A DNA stretch of 47,722 bases from an uncultured Chlorobiales bacterium (GCA_938003965.1 CALKXI010000013.1:1-47722); one strand, 5' to 3'. Counted from the first letter of the stretch, positions 34,378 through 43,399 are shown. A program made the numbers and translations. The notes: generated by a model not told the origin, from the sequence alone.

Positions 34378-35280
34378 ATGACAAAGAAGAAACTTCTAGG
34401 ATACTTCTTTACTGCGATTACAGGATTTGCAGCATTCATCATTGTGCTTGCGTTTTTGGTCATTCTCTTTGATGCCCTCAAAGGCGGCGCGAGCCGATTA
34501 AGTTGGGAGTTTCTGACAACTGCGCCCCGCAAAGGCATGACTGAAGGTGGCATTTTTCCTGCTATTTACGGCACAGTGCTTCTCGTGCTGATTATGACAA
34601 TTGTCGGCATTCCGCTCGGCACAATTACCGCGATTTATCTTTCAGAATACTCGAGTGAACGCTCGAGCGCCGCGCGTTGGATTCGATTTGCGGTTTCAAA
34701 CTTAGCAGGTGTGCCCTCGATTGTATTCGGATTGTTTGGATTAGGATTTTTTGTGCAGTTTTTGGGTTCAGGGATCGATGCCGTCGTCTCGCCCGATGAA
34801 CCTTTGTGGGGAAAGCCCTCGCTCTTGTGGGCGGCAATGACAATGGCAGTCTTGACCTTGCCTGTCGTTATCGTCTCAGTTGATGAAGCCTTGCGCAATG
34901 TGCCACGCGAATACCGAGAAGCCTCACTTGCACTGGGTGCAACGAAGTGGCAAACGATTTGGAACGTCGTGCTACCCAATGCCACAGGCGGAATTTTAAC
35001 AGGTGCAATTCTTGCCGTTAGCCGTGGTGCAGGTGAAGTCGCACCGCTTTTATTCACAGGTGCCGCCTTCTTTCTGCCCAAATTGCCAAACTCGCTCGAC
35101 GACCAATTCATGCAGCTCGGCTATCACCTTTATGTTTTAGCCACGCAATCGGTCGATGTTGAAGCCACGCTTCCGATTCAATATGCTACAACGCTCGTCT
35201 TGCTTGCGCTCACATTTACGCTCAATCTGACCGCAATCATTGTGCGCTTTCAATTCCGAAGAAAACTCGTGCGCGCCTGA
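34378..35280 (+). CDS. pstA: PstA-like phosphate ABC transporter permease, isolated
   Basis: PstA is one of two membrane subunits of the high-affinity phosphate importer. The ATG at 34378 is used (a GTG at 34345 lies inside the hairpin leader), giving 300 residues. About six membrane helices are visible, starting with LGYFFTAITGFAAFIIVLAF. PstA signatures include GMTEGGIFPAIYGT, LAGVPSIVFGLFGLGFF, and the cytoplasmic loop that docks on the ATPase, NVPREYREASLALGATKWQT, with AVSRGAGEVAPLLFTGAAFF. The usual partners pstS, pstC and pstB are not adjacent, so they lie elsewhere or this is a stray copy. The stop overlaps the next ATG. Confidence 0.88.
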   Translation: MTKKKLLGYFFTAITGFAAFIIVLAFLVILFDALKGGASRLSWEFLTTAPRKGMTEGGIFPAIYGTVLLVLIMTIVGIPLGTITAIYLSEYSSERSSAARWIRFAVSNLAGVPSIVFGLFGLGFFVQFLGSGIDAVVSPDEPLWGKPSLLWAAMTMAVLTLPVVIVSVDEALRNVPREYREASLALGATKWQTIWNVVLPNATGGILTGAILAVSRGAGEVAPLLFTGAAFFLPKLPNSLDDQFMQLGYHLYVLATQSVDVEATLPIQYATTLVLLALTFTLNLTAIIVRFQFRRKLVRA

Positions 35281-36056
35281 TGACCTTGCAACGACACCCT
35301 CTCTCATGCACCGTTCTCTGTTATAACGAAGAATCAAATTTGGAGGATTGTCTCAAAAGCGTTGCGTGGTGCGATGAACTCATCGTTGTGGATTCATATT
35401 CTACTGACCGCACGCTCGACATTGCCAAGCAATTTACCCCGCACGTCTTTCAACATCGTTTTGAAGGCTTTGCGCAACAACGTCTCGTTTCGTTCTCAAA
35501 AGCCTCGCACGAGTGGATTCTCTACATCGATGCCGATGAACGACTTTCGCCCGACCTGCAAACCGAAATCCAACAACTTCTTTCACAAGAAACAATCGAA
35601 GCCGATGGCTACGAAATGCCAAGATTAAATTTCTACTTCGGCGGCGCGGTTCGGCACGGTGAAGTTTATCCCGATTATCAACTCCGTCTGTTCCGAAAAA
35701 GCCGATTCACGATGGAAAATCTCGCCGTTCACGAGAGCGTGAAAGTAACAGGCGTGGTCAAGCGATTGAAGCACGACATCATTCACCTGACAGCAACCGA
35801 TTGGCAAGAATATGCGCGAAAGCAAGACCGCTACACGACGCTTGAAGCCGAAAAAAAATTCAAAACCGCAAAGCCTATCTCCCCCCTTGCGCCTACACTT
35901 CGCGCTATTTCAGGCTTCACCAAGAAATTCTTTTTGAAGAAAAGCATCTTAGATGGCATTGCGGGCGTTTGGTATGCGTATTTCCACGCACGAGACCGAT
36001 ATTTGCTCTACACAAAAATGCGCATGCTTCAACGTGACTCACAACAACAAACCTAA
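35280..36056 (+). CDS. GT2 glycosyltransferase, WaaE/KdtX-like
   Basis: The 258-residue protein is a GT-A family 2 enzyme. It has SCTVLCYNEESNLEDCLKSV at the N-terminus, DELIVVDSYSTDRT (sugar-nucleotide binding), and the metal-binding YIDADERLSP near residue 85. The short length and C-terminal FLKKSILDGIAGVWYAYFHA match the WaaE/KdtX group, which adds glucose to heptose of LPS core. The product is cytoplasmic or membrane-attached. Its ATG overlaps the pstA stop (TGATG), suggesting coupling even though phosphate transport and glycan synthesis are unrelated. The exact acceptor is unknown. Confidence 0.85.
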   Translation: MTLQRHPLSCTVLCYNEESNLEDCLKSVAWCDELIVVDSYSTDRTLDIAKQFTPHVFQHRFEGFAQQRLVSFSKASHEWILYIDADERLSPDLQTEIQQLLSQETIEADGYEMPRLNFYFGGAVRHGEVYPDYQLRLFRKSRFTMENLAVHESVKVTGVVKRLKHDIIHLTATDWQEYARKQDRYTTLEAEKKFKTAKPISPLAPTLRAISGFTKKFFLKKSILDGIAGVWYAYFHARDRYLLYTKMRMLQRDSQQQT

Positions 36057-36060
36057 CGCT

Positions 36061-36384
36061 ATGGCGTGGATACTCTTAATTTTAGCGGGCTTGTGTGAAG
36101 TCGGATTTACAACCGCGCTCAAACTCTCAGAAGGCTTTTCAAAATGGACCTACACTGTTGTGTTTCTCTGCTTTGCGGCGGCAAGTTTTCTCTTGCTTGC
36201 CAAAGCCGCACAACACATTCCGATTGGAACTGCGTATGCCGTCTGGACGGGCATCGGTGCGCTTGGCACAGCCATTATCGGCATTGTCTTCTTCAAAGAG
36301 TCGGCTGATTTTTGGCGTATCGTGTTTCTCTTTGCCTTGATTGGCTCAATTATCGGGCTGAAATTAGTTTCAAAAGAGGCTTGA
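36061..36384 (+). CDS. sugE: SMR-family exporter, SugE/Gdx-like (guanidinium)
   Basis: The frame is open from 35953, but the ATG at 36061 gives the 107-residue length normal for small multidrug resistance proteins. There are four membrane helices, with the active Glu in LILAGLCEVGFTTALK (E13) and the Gdx-type PIGTAYAVWTGIGALGTA. These features match SugE/Gdx, shown in other bacteria to export guanidinium, rather than the EmrE drug pumps. The gene begins four bases after the glycosyltransferase and no guanidine riboswitch can fit there. A Gdx subunit often works as a homodimer, so a partner gene is not needed. Confidence 0.88.
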   Translation: MAWILLILAGLCEVGFTTALKLSEGFSKWTYTVVFLCFAAASFLLLAKAAQHIPIGTAYAVWTGIGALGTAIIGIVFFKESADFWRIVFLFALIGSIIGLKLVSKEA

Positions 36385-36422
36385 AATGTGCGGTCTAAAT
36401 TTTCAAGAAAACGGAATCGCCG

Positions 36423-36430
36423 TATATTTG
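36423..36430 (+). promoter_or_regulatory. Promoter-like octamer TATATTTG upstream of prfA
   Basis: TATATTTG exactly fits TAnnTTTG and ends 27 bases before the prfA ATG. TTTC at 36401-36404 could be a poor minus-33 counterpart. The site suggests that prfA is transcribed separately from sugE. Confidence 0.5.
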
Positions 36431-36457
36431 CCGCTCTCGAAATTTTAACAGCAAACT

Positions 36458-37546
36458 ATGTTTGATAAACTCGACGCGCTCTCGGCGCGATATGCGGAGA
36501 TTGAACGGCAACTTTCCGATGCCGATGTGATAAGCAATCAAGAAAAGTTTCGCGCGCTCAATAAGGAATACAGCCAACTTGCGCCGATTATCAAAAAGTA
36601 TCAAGAATATAAACGCGCCAAAGATGACCTCGCGCAAAGTCGCGACCTGCTCGCCAATGAGCGCGACCCTGAGCTCAAAGCTCTCGCACAAGAAGAATTT
36701 AACGACCTTATCGCGCGCGTTCCAAAATTAGAAGAAGAACTCAAAGTCTTGCTTCTCCCAAAAGATGAAGCCGATTCGCGCAACGCTATCGTGGAAATTC
36801 GCGCAGGCACAGGCGGCGACGAAGCCTCGCTGTTCGTATTAGATTTGTTCCGAATGTATCAACGCTATGCCGAACGCAACGGATGGAAATGCTCCGTTTT
36901 GGACTACACCGACGCAGGCGGAATGGGCGGTTACAAAGAAATTATATTTGAACTCAGCGGCGAAGGCGTCTATGGCGCAATGAAATACGAAAGCGGCGTG
37001 CATCGCGTTCAACGTGTGCCCGAAACCGAAACGCAAGGTCGTATCCACACATCGGCAGCCAGCGTTGCCGTTTTGCCCGAAGCCGAAGAAGTCGACATCG
37101 AGATTCGGCGTGAAGATTTGCAAATTGATACTTACCGTAGCGGCGGCAAAGGCGGACAAAATGTCAACAAAGTTGAAACTGCCGTCCGCATCACGCACTT
37201 GCCGACAGGCATCGTCGTTGCCTGCCAAGAAGAACGCTCGCAACTGCAAAACCGAGAACGCGCCATGAAAATGCTCCGCGCCAAACTCTACGACGCCAAG
37301 CGCGAACAACTCGAAAAAGAACGCGCCGACTTGCGCCGCTCTATGGTTTCCACTGGCGACCGTAGCGCGAAAATTCGAACCTACAACTTTCCGCAGTCGC
37401 GCATCACCGACCACCGTATCAACTTCACTACCCACAACCTTGCACAAGTCTTGGACGGCGATTTGAGCGAACTCACCGAAGCCCTTAAACTTTACGACCA
37501 AACCGAACGCCTCAAAGCCCAAGCCGAACAAGTGTCATCATCATAA
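36458..37546 (+). CDS. prfA: Peptide chain release factor 1
   Basis: RF1 recognises UAA and UAG stop codons and triggers peptide release. The 362-residue protein has an N-terminal helical domain, the codon-reading region [20 protein letters not shown] whose PxT tripeptide marks RF1 rather than RF2, and the catalytic GGQ at 232-234 ([13 protein letters not shown]). [12 protein letters not shown] near the end is also family-typical. No frameshift of the RF2 type is present. The start ATG has an A/T-rich leader without a Shine-Dalgarno site. Confidence 0.97.
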   Translation: MFDKLDALSARYAEIERQLSDADVISNQEKFRALNKEYSQLAPIIKKYQEYKRAKDDLAQSRDLLANERDPELKALAQEEFNDLIARVPKLEEELKVLLLPKDEADSRNAIVEIRAGTGGDEASLFVLDLFRMYQRYAERNGWKCSVLDYTDAGGMGGYKEIIFELSGEGVYGAMKYESGVHRVQRVPETETQGRIHTSAASVAVLPEAEEVDIEIRREDLQIDTYRSGGKGGQNVNKVETAVRITHLPTGIVVACQEERSQLQNRERAMKMLRAKLYDAKREQLEKERADLRRSMVSTGDRSAKIRTYNFPQSRITDHRINFTTHNLAQVLDGDLSELTEALKLYDQTERLKAQAEQVSSS

Positions 37547-37653
37547 CACAGAAAACACATGTTGCGCCCTCATTTGAGTGCTCCAACTCGTCTCAATCCG
37601 ATTTCTCTTTCGTATTTTTATGCACTGTTAATTCACACAACTTTCAATCACAC

Positions 37654-38802
37654 ATGAAGAAACGTCTTTTCACGCCCGGACCGACGCCCGTTCCTGAGCC
37701 TGTCATGCTCCGAATGGCGCAACCAATAATTCACCACCGCAACCCCGAGTTCATGGAAATCCTAACGCGCGTGCATGAAAACCTCAAATATCTTTTTCAA
37801 ACCAAACAGCCGGTTTTAGTGCTGACTTGCTCAGGCACGGGCGGCGTTGAAGCCACCATGGTCTCGATGTTTTCGCCGGGCGATAAAATCATTGCCGTCA
37901 ATGGCGGAAAGTTCGGTGAGCGTTGGGTCGATATGGCGCGCAAATACACCGGCAACTGCATTGAACTCAAAGTCGAATGGGGAACAAGCATTCAACCGGA
38001 AGACATCGCTCTGGCACTCAAACAGCACCCCGATACAAAAGGCGTCTACTTCACGCACAGCGAAACCTCAACCGGCACGGCAACCGACGTGCGCGCGATG
38101 GCAAAAGCCATTCGCGAACATAGCGACGCGCTGATTTGCGTTGATGGCATTACCGCTGTCGGCGCACACGAACTCCGCTTCGACGAATGGGGAATCGATG
38201 CATGCGTAACAGGCTCACAAAAAGGCTTGATGATGCCGCCTGGACTTGCGCTCGTCGCCCTCTCTGAACGCGCTATCAAAGCCATTGAAACAGCGAAATT
38301 GCCAAGCTACTATCTCTCGCTCAAAAAAGCATTGAAATCTTACAAAGACAACGATACGCCCTTTACGCCCGCCGTTTCGCTCATCATCGGACTTGATGAA
38401 TCGCTTCAAATGATTAAAGCCGAAGGCATTGAAAACATCTGGAAACGGCATCAACGGCTCTCGGCGGCGTGCCGAACAGGGTGCGAAGCCTTGGGCATGA
38501 GGCTCTTTTCAAATTCGCCATCGTTTGCTGTAACGCCTGTGTGGCTTCCCGAAGGTGTCGATTGGAAATCGTTCAACAAGGTTCTGAAGTTGGAAAATGG
38601 CATTACGGTGGCGGCAGGACAAGACGCCTACGCCGGAAAAATTTTCCGCATTTCGCATCTCGGCTTTTATGATGAATTAGATATGCTGACCGTGATTGGC
38701 GCATTAGAAATGACGCTCAAAAAAATCAATCACCCGTTTGAAGTCGGCAGTGGCGTTTCCGCTGTGATGAAAGCCTTTCTCGAAGAATCGGTTGCTGTTT
38801 GA
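37654..38802 (+). CDS. Class V aminotransferase (alanine-glyoxylate/serine-pyruvate type)
   Basis: The 382-residue PLP enzyme begins with KKRLFTPGPTPVPEPVMLRM, the usual opening of the alanine-glyoxylate/serine-glyoxylate group. The PLP-binding lysine is K190 in VTGSQKGLMMPPG, preceded by CVDGITAVGAHELRFDEWGI. TCSGTGGVEATMVS forms the phosphate loop. The C-terminal RISHLGFYDELDML is family-typical. Substrates cannot be fixed by sequence; in green sulfur bacteria a phosphoserine or serine-pyruvate role is possible. It stands alone, about 107 bases after prfA. Confidence 0.88.
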   Translation: MKKRLFTPGPTPVPEPVMLRMAQPIIHHRNPEFMEILTRVHENLKYLFQTKQPVLVLTCSGTGGVEATMVSMFSPGDKIIAVNGGKFGERWVDMARKYTGNCIELKVEWGTSIQPEDIALALKQHPDTKGVYFTHSETSTGTATDVRAMAKAIREHSDALICVDGITAVGAHELRFDEWGIDACVTGSQKGLMMPPGLALVALSERAIKAIETAKLPSYYLSLKKALKSYKDNDTPFTPAVSLIIGLDESLQMIKAEGIENIWKRHQRLSAACRTGCEALGMRLFSNSPSFAVTPVWLPEGVDWKSFNKVLKLENGITVAAGQDAYAGKIFRISHLGFYDELDMLTVIGALEMTLKKINHPFEVGSGVSAVMKAFLEESVAV

Positions 38803-38831
38803 GGCGTTGATTCGCATGTGAAACTAATGAG

Positions 38832-38900
38832 TGGTGAGTCGTGAGTAATGAATAGTGAAGAATTGGTTGCTTCTCGTTCATCATTACTCATTGCTCATCA
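38832..38900. repeat. Imperfect 20-base inverted repeat between the aminotransferase and M28 peptidase
   Basis: The 20 bases at 38832-38851 match the reverse complement of 38881-38900 at 16 positions, with a 29-base loop. Both arms are built from the unit TGAGTAATGA and relatives. It resembles interspersed palindromic debris or a small non-autonomous element. The gap 38803-39014 holds nothing else recognised. Confidence 0.5.
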
Positions 38901-39014
38901 GTTCGTTATTCCGAGCGCAAGTGAGGAATCCATATCCCATTTGGACGATTTTAATTCTTTGCGTAACTAAACAGCGCGACTTCCAACAAAGCCTTAACAC
39001 AAACTGCTCTGACA

Positions 39015-40802
39015 ATGAAGAAGTATTTCAGTTTTCTTGTCGCCCTTCTCTCTACAACGCTTGCCGCACAGCCTCAACGCGACCTTCCAACACTCGACAT
39101 TTCAACCGATAGCCTGCAAAGTTATGTGAAAACACTCGCCAGCGACGCCTTCGAAGGACGCGCGCCGGGCACAACAGGCGGACACCTTGCGACCGTTTAT
39201 ATCCAACAAAAATTCGCCGAATACGGATTAGAACCGTTTTCATCTTTGCCCAATTACTTACAACCTTTCAGTGTAACCACCTCGCTCAAAGCCGGCGAAA
39301 GCAATTCTATTGCCTTGAAAACTCGGCAAATGTTTCATTTAGGAAGGGACTTCACGCCACTTGGCTATTCTGCCAATGGCAAAGCGGAATCGAGGCAAGT
39401 GGTTTTCGTTGGTTATGGCATTTCAACCGATAAATACGACGACTACAAAGGCGTTGATGTGAAAGGCAAAATCGTGGTGATGATGCGCTATTCGCCTGAT
39501 GGCGATAATCCACACAGCGACTTTTTTGAACACGCCTCTGTTTGGAAGAAACTTACAACCGCACGCGAAAAAGGCGCAATCGGCGCGCTCATCTTCACAG
39601 GCGAGCGCAACGGCGATGATAAACTCTTGGATATTTCGCGCGATAGGCTTGCGGGCGACGCAGGCATTCCTGCTATGAATATCACACGCTCACTTGCCGC
39701 CAGCGCATTGATGACGAAGCCCCAAGTGCTCGCGCAAATTCAAGAGAAAATCGACCAAACCAAACAGCCAAACTCGTTTGCGCTCAACAGTTTCGTTTCA
39801 ATGCAAACGGAAATCGTGCGCGTCAAAGCAGAAACCTACAACGTGATTGGCTACTTGCCTGCCCGCACGCCAAGCGATGAATATCTCGTCGTCGGCGCAC
39901 ACTACGACCACATCGGCTACGGCGGACCCGGCTCTGGCTCGCTTGCGCCCGATGAAAAGAAAATTCACTACGGTGCGGACGACAACGCCAGCGGTTCATC
40001 AGGCTTGCTCGAGCTCGCGCGCTACTTCGCCAATCGCCGACACACGCTCAAACGCAACCTTGTCTTCATGGCTTTCGGCGCGGAAGAAATGGGCTTGCTT
40101 GGCTCGGCGCACTTTGTCAATCACCCCGTTTTTCCGCTCGAGAAAACGATTGCCATGCTCAATATGGATATGATTGGACGCATGAAAGATTCTGCGCTCG
40201 CCATTAGCGGCATTGGCACAGCGAAAGAATTTGAAGAACTCTGCAAAGCCGAAAACCGTGAACAATTCAAACTCAAACTCTCGCCCGACGGCTTCGGACC
40301 GAGCGACCACAGCAGTTTCTATGCGAAAAATATCCCCGTTCTGTTTTTCTTTACAGGCAATCACCCGAACTACCATAAGCCGACCGACACTTGGGAAAAA
40401 ATTAACTACGCTGATGAAGCGCGCGTGGTGCGCTACATCTCGCGCTTGATAGAAAAATTAGATGCCAATCCGCGCCCAACTTTCACGAAGGCGCAAAGCG
40501 AAACGGCGCAAGCCTCGCGCTCATCGATGGGCGGGTTTCGCGTCTCATTTGGCTCCATTCCGAATTATAGCGAAGAAGTCGACGGCGTCTTGCTCGACGG
40601 CGTGCGTGAAGGCAGTGTCGCTGAAAAAGCCGGCTTGAAAGCGGGCGACATTATTGTGAAAATGGGCAATAAAGACATTCGCAATGTTTATGATTACACC
40701 GACGCTATCAAGAACTTGAAGCCGGGCGATACGATAACCGTTGTCGTCAAACGCAGTGGTGAAACGCTGTCGCTCTCGGCAAGTTTTCCCGAAAAGAAAT
40801 AA
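39015..40802 (+). CDS. Secreted M28 zinc peptidase with PA-like insert and C-terminal PDZ domain
   Basis: The 595-residue protein starts with a signal peptide ending near TLAAQ. An N-terminal part contains a PA-like insert (VVFVGYGISTDKYDDYKGVD, KGKIVVMMRY). The M28 catalytic domain shows the zinc ligands H296 (GAHYDH), D323 (GADDNASG), the Glu pair in FGAEEMGLLGS, MDMIGR and the late His in PSDHSSFY; all needed residues are present. A PDZ domain follows (about 510-593: VDGVLLDGVREGSVAEKAGL, KPGDTITVVVKR). Such enzymes are usually aminopeptidases outside the cytoplasm, with PDZ for substrate or partner binding. It starts 18 bases before nfeD ends of the next block and may be co-transcribed with it. 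Confidence 0.92.
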   Translation: MKKYFSFLVALLSTTLAAQPQRDLPTLDISTDSLQSYVKTLASDAFEGRAPGTTGGHLATVYIQQKFAEYGLEPFSSLPNYLQPFSVTTSLKAGESNSIALKTRQMFHLGRDFTPLGYSANGKAESRQVVFVGYGISTDKYDDYKGVDVKGKIVVMMRYSPDGDNPHSDFFEHASVWKKLTTAREKGAIGALIFTGERNGDDKLLDISRDRLAGDAGIPAMNITRSLAASALMTKPQVLAQIQEKIDQTKQPNSFALNSFVSMQTEIVRVKAETYNVIGYLPARTPSDEYLVVGAHYDHIGYGGPGSGSLAPDEKKIHYGADDNASGSSGLLELARYFANRRHTLKRNLVFMAFGAEEMGLLGSAHFVNHPVFPLEKTIAMLNMDMIGRMKDSALAISGIGTAKEFEELCKAENREQFKLKLSPDGFGPSDHSSFYAKNIPVLFFFTGNHPNYHKPTDTWEKINYADEARVVRYISRLIEKLDANPRPTFTKAQSETAQASRSSMGGFRVSFGSIPNYSEEVDGVLLDGVREGSVAEKAGLKAGDIIVKMGNKDIRNVYDYTDAIKNLKPGDTITVVVKRSGETLSLSASFPEKK

Positions 40803-40819
40803 CGCAACACGAATGAAAC

Positions 40820-41254
40820 ATGGATAATCTCGGACATTGGTGGTCGCTCCTTGCCGTCTTGCTGATTATCATTGAGATTCTCACGGCAGGATTTGTGCTT
40901 GGAAGTTTTGGCGTGGCGGCATTTGTTACGGCGATTGTGGCTTATATCGGCTTTCCGATTGAGTTTCAATTCATCGTTTTTATCGCCGCCTCGCTCCTCA
41001 TTTTCTTCAAACTTCGTCCGCTTGCCCAAAAATACCTTGCGCCAAAAAAGAAAGTTGAGACGAATGTCAATCGCTTGATTGGAAAAAAAGCCGTCGTGAT
41101 TGAAACGATTGATAACTTTCGCCAAACAGGAAGAGTGAAAATCGACGGTGATGATTGGCGCGCACGAACCGAATCCCAAGAAATTATTCCTGTCGGCAGA
41201 GAAGTTGTGATTAAAGTTGTCGACAGTGCAACGCTGATTGTCTCATCGACTTAA
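40820..41254 (+). CDS. NfeD-like membrane protein (short form)
   Basis: This 144-residue protein has two or three membrane helices (LLAVLLIIIEILTAGFVLGS, FQFIVFIAASLLIFF) followed by an OB-fold domain (about 80-144: LIGKKAVVIETIDN, GRVKIDGDDWRARTE). It lacks the protease domain of long NfeD proteins. Short NfeD proteins act with SPFH partners in membrane organisation, and the SPFH gene is directly downstream, 27 bases away. The M28 peptidase gene ends 17 bases upstream. Confidence 0.9.
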   Translation: MDNLGHWWSLLAVLLIIIEILTAGFVLGSFGVAAFVTAIVAYIGFPIEFQFIVFIAASLLIFFKLRPLAQKYLAPKKKVETNVNRLIGKKAVVIETIDNFRQTGRVKIDGDDWRARTESQEIIPVGREVVIKVVDSATLIVSST

Positions 41255-41270
41255 CACTTCAAAACAAATA

Positions 41271-41278
41271 AAGGAGGG
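41271..41278 (+). promoter_or_regulatory. Strong Shine-Dalgarno AAGGAGGG before the SPFH gene
   Basis: AAGGAGGG, a nearly perfect anti-16S complement, ends three bases before the ATG at 41282, with the central GGAGG about four bases away. Most other genes here have weak or no ribosome site, so high translation of this gene is suggested. Confidence 0.7.
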
Positions 41279-41281
41279 TAT

Positions 41282-42304
41282 ATGTCCGTACTTGGTGTGT
41301 TCTTGCTCTTGATGCTTTTGGTTGTAGTTGTGTTTGTCTTTAAGGGCGTAGTTATCGTTCAACAAGCCGAAGTTATGATTATCGAGCGGCTTGGTCGCTA
41401 TCACGCGACGCTCGAGAGTGGGATTAACATCATCATTCCTATCATTGACCAGCCGCGCGCGATTGATTGGCGGTATGCGAAAACTGACACAACAGGACGC
41501 GTTGTTTATGTCACGACACAAACGACCAGAATAGACTTGCGCGAAACGGTCTATGATTTCCCCAAGCAAAATGTGATTACGAAAGACAATGTCAATATCG
41601 AAATCAACGCGCTGGTTTATTTCCAAATTACTGACCCCGTGAAGTCGGTCTATGAAATTGCCAACTTGCCTGACGCGATTCAGAAACTGACGCAGACCAC
41701 GCTGCGCAATGTGGTTGGCGAAATGGATTTAGACGAAACGCTCACCTCGCGCGACACGATTAACGGACGCCTGCGCAACATCTTAGACGAAGCCACCAAC
41801 AAGTGGGGCGTGAAAATCAATCGCGTGGAGATTCAAGACATTACGCCGCCCAAAGACATTCAAGAGGCGATGGAAAAGCAAATGCGCGCTGAGCGTGACC
41901 GACGCGCTGCCATTCTGAATGCTGAAGCCTCAAAGAAATCTGCCATTCTCGAAGCCGAAGGACAGAAAGAAGCGCAAATCAATGTTGCCGAAGGTGAGAA
42001 GCGTGCTGCGATTTTGCGTGCGGAAGGTCAAGCCGAATCGGCGCGAAAAATCGCCGAAGGCGAAGCCCTCGCTCGAATCCGAACCGCCGAAGCCGAAGCC
42101 GAAGCCATCAAGAAAGTAACCGAAGCCATGGCAAAAGCCGCCGAAACATCAGCCCAATACCTCATCGCCGTGCGCTACTTGGAAACCTTGAAAGAAGTGG
42201 CGTCAGGCGACACAAGTAAAACCATCTTCTTGCCCTACGAAGCCACAGGCGTACTCAGTTCGCTCGGCGCAATGAAAGAAATCTTCAAAGACGGCAAACC
42301 CTGA
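41282..42304 (+). CDS. SPFH/stomatin-family membrane protein (QmcA-like)
   Basis: The 340-residue protein has an N-terminal membrane helix (VFLLLMLLVVVVFVFKGVVI), an SPFH/band 7 domain (about 30-200: ERLGRYHATLESGINIIIP, DNVNIEINALVYFQITDP, NVVGEMDLDETLTSRDTING), and a long helical coil rich in Ala, Glu and Lys (about 205-290) containing AEGEKRAAILRAEGQAESA and an EA repeat. Length and order match the stomatin/QmcA group, which assemble into large ring-like membrane scaffolds and may regulate proteases. It pairs with the NfeD-like gene just upstream. It has the strongest ribosome site seen in the window. Confidence 0.94.
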   Translation: MSVLGVFLLLMLLVVVVFVFKGVVIVQQAEVMIIERLGRYHATLESGINIIIPIIDQPRAIDWRYAKTDTTGRVVYVTTQTTRIDLRETVYDFPKQNVITKDNVNIEINALVYFQITDPVKSVYEIANLPDAIQKLTQTTLRNVVGEMDLDETLTSRDTINGRLRNILDEATNKWGVKINRVEIQDITPPKDIQEAMEKQMRAERDRRAAILNAEASKKSAILEAEGQKEAQINVAEGEKRAAILRAEGQAESARKIAEGEALARIRTAEAEAEAIKKVTEAMAKAAETSAQYLIAVRYLETLKEVASGDTSKTIFLPYEATGVLSSLGAMKEIFKDGKP

Positions 42305-42322
42305 ACGGCACATCACAACTCA

Positions 42323-43399
42323 ATGGCGATTCCGCTCTTAAAAAAACTTGAAAAGAACATTCGCAAACGTACCATCGCTCTGCTCCGAAAAGTGATTCAC
42401 CGACGGCGTGTGGTGCCTTCCGATTTTGACTTTCATCGCGCTAAACTCTTGTGCCTGCGTCAGAATCAAATTGGCGACACGCTGATTTCAACGCCGATTT
42501 TCGCCGCACTCAAATCGCACTACCCAAACCTTACGCTCGATGTGCTCTTGGATAAACGTAACGCCACCACGCTCGACACAAACCCGCACATTCGCACGCG
42601 ATTCGTCTTGAATCAAAAGTTTCTTGATTTCTTCAAAGTGCTTGCCGCTGTTCGCCGCGAACAGTATGACTTTATTGTGGATTTAGTGCACACGCCCTCG
42701 AGCCTCTCAACGCTGTTTTGCCTTTTGGGCAAGTCGCGCTTCACCGTTGGCTTTGAGCGCGAAAACGATTTCATTTACGACCTCAAAGTGCCGTTCAAAA
42801 CCGACAGGCGCATGCTTCGAACGCTGGCAGAAATTTTAACCGTCTTCGGCATCACTCCTGATGAAGTCGACTTGCGCCCGCAGTTTCCGCTCTTGCCGTC
42901 GTCGTGCGATTTTGCGCAAAAAGTTTTTAGTTCACTTGTTGGAGAAAAAGTTGTCGGAATAAACATTTCGGCAAGTTTGAAACTGAAATTTTGGGGCGTT
43001 GAAAATTTCGTCTTGCTTATTCGCACCTTGAAGCAAGCCTTTCCGAATGTGGCATTTCTCGTTCTTTACGCCAAAGCATACAGAGCCGAAGCGGAGCAGA
43101 TTGCAAAAGAAGCCCATGCGAACTTGTGCGACGAGACGAAAACGCTCAACGACTTTGCCGCCGTGATTTCAAAACTACACTTGCTCATTACGCCCGACAG
43201 CGCGGCAGTCCATCTTGCCGATGCCTTCAATGTGCCGTGCGTGATTCTTACGCATAACCCTGAACACATCACGGCGTGGTATCCATCGTTCTCCGAAAGC
43301 CGAACGATTCATTCCAAAACAGGCGAAGTGCGCTCGATTGGCGTGGCAGAAGTCTATCAAGTAGCGCAAACCTTCGTGCGAGGGCAGTTGAGGATATAA
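42323..43399 (+). CDS. GT9 glycosyltransferase, ADP-heptose:LPS heptosyltransferase-like
   Basis: The 358-residue protein has a basic head (about 1-30) and a GT-B fold: LLCLRQNQIGDTLISTPIF (heptosyltransferase N-terminal motif, with the catalytic Asp in IGD), YDFIVDLVHTPSSLSTLF, and the late motif LLITPDSAAVHLADAFNVP that binds the sugar nucleotide. NPEHITAWYP near the end is also typical. It likely adds heptose to LPS inner core at the inner-membrane surface. It starts 18 bases after the SPFH gene. Which sugar it adds cannot be told. Confidence 0.88.
   Translation: MAIPLLKKLEKNIRKRTIALLRKVIHRRRVVPSDFDFHRAKLLCLRQNQIGDTLISTPIFAALKSHYPNLTLDVLLDKRNATTLDTNPHIRTRFVLNQKFLDFFKVLAAVRREQYDFIVDLVHTPSSLSTLFCLLGKSRFTVGFERENDFIYDLKVPFKTDRRMLRTLAEILTVFGITPDEVDLRPQFPLLPSSCDFAQKVFSSLVGEKVVGINISASLKLKFWGVENFVLLIRTLKQAFPNVAFLVLYAKAYRAEAEQIAKEAHANLCDETKTLNDFAAVISKLHLLITPDSAAVHLADAFNVPCVILTHNPEHITAWYPSFSESRTIHSKTGEVRSIGVAEVYQVAQTFVRGQLRI

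Noticed and set aside
35953-36060. Guanidine riboswitch or longer N-terminus for sugE
   Set aside because: Only four bases separate sugE from the previous gene, and SMR proteins are about 105 residues, so the ATG at 36061 is right and no riboswitch fits.
36839-37531. Long - strand ORF opposite prfA (230 codons)
   Set aside because: It is antisense to a certain release factor gene and has no recognisable features.
42080-42125. Short tandem repeat of GCCGAA units
   Set aside because: It encodes the Ala/Glu coil of the SPFH protein and is explained by the protein sequence.
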